The position numbers were made by a program, and so were the translations under genes. 9,586 nt of DNA from Alphaproteobacteria bacterium (lineage in GTDB: Bacteria > Pseudomonadota > Alphaproteobacteria > Puniceispirillales > UBA1172). Numbering within the stretch: position 1 is the stretch's first letter; the number at the start of each line of letters is the position of its first letter. The notes under the pieces were generated by a model. The model did no database searches, was not told where the DNA came from, and was given only the letters and a program-made list of their open reading frames with translations. Below, in pieces: positions 7,408-9,586 of this stretch. The stretch is taken from positions 1-9,586 of the forward strand of contig JALRFL010000236.1 in NCBI GenBank assembly GCA_023259875.1, in the 5' to 3' direction.

Positions 7408-7423
7408 ATATGTATGCACATAT
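7408..7423. promoter_or_regulatory. Putative hut operator, 16-bp dyad (HutC-like)
   Basis: ATATGT-ATGC-ACATAT has perfect 6-bp inverted arms around a 4-bp centre. It sits in the 92-nt gap between the DUF4198 gene and hutI, 37 nt before the hutI GTG. Twelve of its bases (7412-7423) recur exactly upstream of the transporter binding-protein gene. Its TGTATGCACA core resembles the TGT-N4-ACA dyads bound by GntR/HutC-type repressors, which are released by urocanate in known hut systems. On the minus strand a TTGATC (7438-7433) lies just upstream, so the dyad would cover the -10 area of a hut promoter. The repressor gene itself is not in the window, so the assignment is an inference. Confidence 0.6.
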
Positions 7424-7442
7424 AAAAAAGGAGATCAAGCGC

Positions 7443-7461
7443 AAAAGGGCATATCAGCCCC
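7443..7461 (-). terminator. Weak hairpin with U4 after the DUF4198 gene
   Basis: Just after the DUF4198 stop codon, the transcribed strand reads GGGGC-TGATAT-GCCCT followed by more T: a 4-bp G-C stem plus one G-U pair, then a four-base U run. It could partly end the upstream transcript before the hut promoter. The stem is short, so read-through into hutI is likely. Confidence 0.3.
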
Positions 7462-7463
7462 GG

Positions 7464-8324
7464 CTATTCCGGCCCTGAAAAGCTATGCGAGACCCAGAGG
7501 GTTTCCCATACCGCCCCATTCGGATCAGCATCAGGGGCGATGGGACGAAACAGAACATGATCAAGCATATAAAATGTGCCTGTTTGGGTTTCAATGCTGA
7601 TCATCCCCTCATGGTTTGTTGCTAAAACTGAGGTGGTGATGACATCCTCTGAGGTGCGAGAGAATAAAGTGACTGGCGCATTTGCCAATGGGGTTTCTTG
7701 GTGCATCAAGACCGCGGTCACCTTATGCCGCGCCAGAGATAGTGCTTGAACATCTTTGATGATGAACTCAACTTCAAGGCCTGTGGCGGCGTCATAAGTT
7801 TTTTGAGCCGCCTCTGCCAGAAATAAACTGGTCTTAGCCAAGCGTTTATAGCGTTCCGTGAAATCCGTTTTAGGCAAGTTTCTGATGTTATGCTGATCAA
7901 GGATTTCAGGCGCGCCCTTTTTCTCAGCAAAGCGAACAAACTTATCCCATTCGGTATAAGTTAGATAAAAGCCAATGGTCTCATAGGCGATGATGGTATG
8001 GCTCGCCTGATCAGGGGCAGGAAAGGAGATAGCAGGTCGGTTGCCCGGCCGGGGATTAAGTGTGATAACGCCATCTTTGCTGATCTGTTTCAGCATCACC
8101 GCCCGTTCAGGGATAAAAAATTGTTTTGAGCCGGAAAACATATCCCCTAGGCGAATATCAACCCCAATCTGGTTGTCGTCATTCACCATTGGCTTAGCCG
8201 CTTCCAGCCATAATTCATGCGCCTCAGCAGAGGATAAGAATGCAAGGGTTTGAAAAGCGCATAGCCCCCAAACAGCAAGGCTGGCGCAGAACTTGAATAA
8301 CGGCTGGATACTGACATAATTCAT
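7464..8324 (-). CDS. Secreted DUF4198-like protein, probably metal-binding
   Basis: Predicted exported protein, 286 aa. A hydrophobic N-terminus ends in SSAEA|HELWLE, with signal peptidase cleavage expected after residue 35, so the mature chain would begin His-Glu. The HELWLE opening and the following beta-rich body (VDIRLGDMFSG near 50-60, AYETIGFYLTYTEWDKF near 113-129, VTLFSRTSEDVITTSVLATNHEGMISIETQTGTFYML toward the end) fit the DUF4198 family. Members of that family often lie beside nickel or cobalt transport genes and include NikM-like partners. The metal is not known here. The start is the only reasonable Met, but no ribosome-binding site is visible; TATATC lies 6 nt before the ATG, which suggests a leaderless transcript. 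It is divergent from the HupE/UreJ-like gene with 65 nt between them, which supports a shared role. It is upstream of hutI in the same orientation. Confidence 0.75.
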   Translation of the reverse strand: MNYVSIQPLFKFCASLAVWGLCAFQTLAFLSSAEAHELWLEAAKPMVNDDNQIGVDIRLGDMFSGSKQFFIPERAVMLKQISKDGVITLNPRPGNRPAISFPAPDQASHTIIAYETIGFYLTYTEWDKFVRFAEKKGAPEILDQHNIRNLPKTDFTERYKRLAKTSLFLAEAAQKTYDAATGLEVEFIIKDVQALSLARHKVTAVLMHQETPLANAPVTLFSRTSEDVITTSVLATNHEGMISIETQTGTFYMLDHVLFRPIAPDADPNGAVWETLWVSHSFSGPE

Positions 8325-8389
8325 AATGGTGATATACTCATCGCTCTGATCCTAGCCGTCAAGTTCCATATAAGAGAAACCCCACCGTC
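8325..8389. promoter_or_regulatory. Divergent promoter region between the two predicted metal genes
   Basis: Sixty-five bases must hold two opposing promoters. Plus strand: CTGATC (8346-8351), a 17-bp spacer, then TATAAG (8369-8374), giving an expected 5' leader of only about 9 nt. Minus strand: TATATC (8336-8331) ends 6 nt before the ATG of the DUF4198 gene, with TTGACG (8362-8357) upstream at a long 20-bp spacing. The two promoters interleave. Neither gene has a convincing ribosome-binding site; AAGAGA at about 12 nt is the best for the plus-strand gene. No copy of the hut dyad is present. The box assignments are by eye. Confidence 0.4.
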
Positions 8390-9586
8390 ATGCCAAAATC
8401 CCTTTTTCAAACTGTCAGATTTGTTTTTGCCGCTTTAGTGATGGCAATCTTTATGGGGGTTGGCCCAAGCCAAGCGCATGAGATCCGCCCCTCCGTCATG
8501 GATATCGGTGTTGAAGAAAACACCGCCACCACGCTTGAGATCAGGCTATCTTTTACTGCTGAGAGTTTTTTGGCTGGCATGGATTTATCTGATCTCGCGG
8601 ATACCGATGACAGCCCTGCGGCATCAGAATATGATCGCTTGCGTGCGTTTGCGCCAGATGATCTGTCCCTTTTGTTAGAAACCGCGTTCCCCTCCCTAAG
8701 CCAAGCGGTCACTATCCGCCTTGATGATCAGCCTCTGGTATGGGCATTAAAAGATATCCAGACCGAAGACATCCCCAATCCAGATATCATCCGAGAAACT
8801 ACCGTAATTTTTCTAGCAACACAGCCAAACACACCCCCTGATACCCTATTTGATCAAGACGCGATGATTACCGTAGACTGGCCGCCGGAAATGGGTGGTT
8901 TGCTGATCCGGCAACATGGCGAAGGCAGTGATGCCAGTTATGTGGAGTTTCTGGAAAAAGGGGGCGAGAGCGGCGGCTTTGCGCTGGGTGAGATTTATCA
9001 ACCCTCATTCTGGGAGATCATCAAAAGATATATTCATTCCGGCATTATCCATATTGTGCCCTATGGGCTTGACCATATCCTTTTTGTGATTGGGTTGTTG
9101 GCGTTTAGCCGATCAGGTCATCACCTGTTGCTGCAAATCAGCCTCTTTACCTTTGCCCATACCCTTACCCTGGCGGCGGCCAGTTTGGGCTGGGTGCAAA
9201 TATCCTCAAGCCTAGTCGAACCGCTTATCGCCCTATCCATTGCCTATATCGCGGTGGAAAACCTGCTTCGGGTATCAGCTCAACCCGAACCGCCCTTGCG
9301 GTTGATGCGCGGCGGTGTGGTCTTTGGCTTTGGGTTATTGCATGGATTAGGCTTTGCTTCAGTTCTGGCAGAGTTTGGATTGCCTGATAGCGCCTTTCTC
9401 ACCGCACTCATCAGTTTTAATATTGGGGTTGAGTTGGGCCAGTTGCTTATCGTTGTCCCGTTGTTCGTTTTGCTCCGCCTCCTTTTGCCAAAACCCCGTC
9501 AGTATCGTATTTTTTTTCAGGTGCCAGTTTCGGTGATGATCGCCTTGGTTGGACTATACTGGGCTATGCAAAGGGTGGGCATCCTT
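8390..9586 (+). CDS. HupE/UreJ-like membrane protein, 3' end beyond the window
   Basis: The open frame runs from ATG at 8390 to the last base without a stop: 399 codons, 3' partial. It starts with a signal peptide ending GPSQA|HEIRP (cleavage expected after residue 29, mature N-terminus His-Glu). A soluble, probably periplasmic domain of about 180 residues follows. The C-terminal half has about six membrane segments with the HupE/UreJ_2 pattern: HIVPYGLDHILFVIGLL (221-237), FTFAHTLTLAAASLG (253-267), PLIALSIAYIAVENLL (278-293), FGFGLLHGLGFASVLAEFGL (312-331), and FNIGVELGQL (343-352). Conserved H221, D228, H229, H257, H318 and E348 could line a metal path. HupE and UreJ relatives carry nickel for hydrogenase or urease, but neither enzyme is seen here and this subgroup's metal is not established. 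The divergent partner encodes a DUF4198-like secreted protein. Confidence 0.85.
   Translation, partial: MPKSLFQTVRFVFAALVMAIFMGVGPSQAHEIRPSVMDIGVEENTATTLEIRLSFTAESFLAGMDLSDLADTDDSPAASEYDRLRAFAPDDLSLLLETAFPSLSQAVTIRLDDQPLVWALKDIQTEDIPNPDIIRETTVIFLATQPNTPPDTLFDQDAMITVDWPPEMGGLLIRQHGEGSDASYVEFLEKGGESGGFALGEIYQPSFWEIIKRYIHSGIIHIVPYGLDHILFVIGLLAFSRSGHHLLLQISLFTFAHTLTLAAASLGWVQISSSLVEPLIALSIAYIAVENLLRVSAQPEPPLRLMRGGVVFGFGLLHGLGFASVLAEFGLPDSAFLTALISFNIGVELGQLLIVVPLFVLLRLLLPKPRQYRIFFQVPVSVMIALVGLYWAMQRVGIL

Noticed and set aside
8407..8712. A 101-codon open frame on the minus strand
   Set aside because: It is antisense to the N-terminal half of the HupE/UreJ-like gene, whose signal peptide and conserved membrane motifs are clear. 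The product is low-complexity and unlike any known protein.

Overview
The window looks like a piece of an alphaproteobacterial chromosome, possibly from a marine lineage such as SAR116-type bacteria. That placement rests on gene content, moderate GC (about half, by eye) and general protein character, and it is not proven here. Coding density is high. No stretch over 300 bases lacks a gene, and I saw no RNA genes, mobile elements, CRISPR arrays or long repeats.

Layout, read mostly on the minus strand from right to left. (1) At 8325-8389 a very short divergent region separates two predicted metal-handling genes. One is a secreted DUF4198-type protein (minus strand, 7464-8324). The other is a HupE/UreJ-like membrane protein (plus strand, 8390 to the window end, cut off with no stop). 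(2) A histidine-utilisation operon follows on the minus strand: hutI (imidazolonepropionase, GTG start), hutH (histidine ammonia-lyase, overlapping hutI by ATGA), hutU (urocanate hydratase), and a flavin-reductase-like FMN-binding protein starting 10 nt after hutU. (3) Next comes a LIV-I/HAAT-type ABC transporter unit: a periplasmic binding protein, a strong hairpin, a LivH-type permease, and the first five bases of what is probably the livM-type permease.

HutH, HutU and HutI convert histidine to urocanate, imidazolone propionate and N-formimidoylglutamate. The usual next enzymes (HutG, HutF) and the usual repressor (HutC) are not in the window. A 12-bp element, GTATGCACATAT, occurs exactly both upstream of hutI and upstream of the transporter binding protein. 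At hutI it is the core of a 16-bp dyad. This suggests one regulator, plausibly a HutC-like GntR protein, controls both units, and so the transporter may import histidine or urocanate.

Points most worth following up are the shared operator, the flavin-reductase-like gene as the last hut gene, and the divergent metal pair. Both members of that pair are predicted to begin with His-Glu after signal-peptide cleavage.
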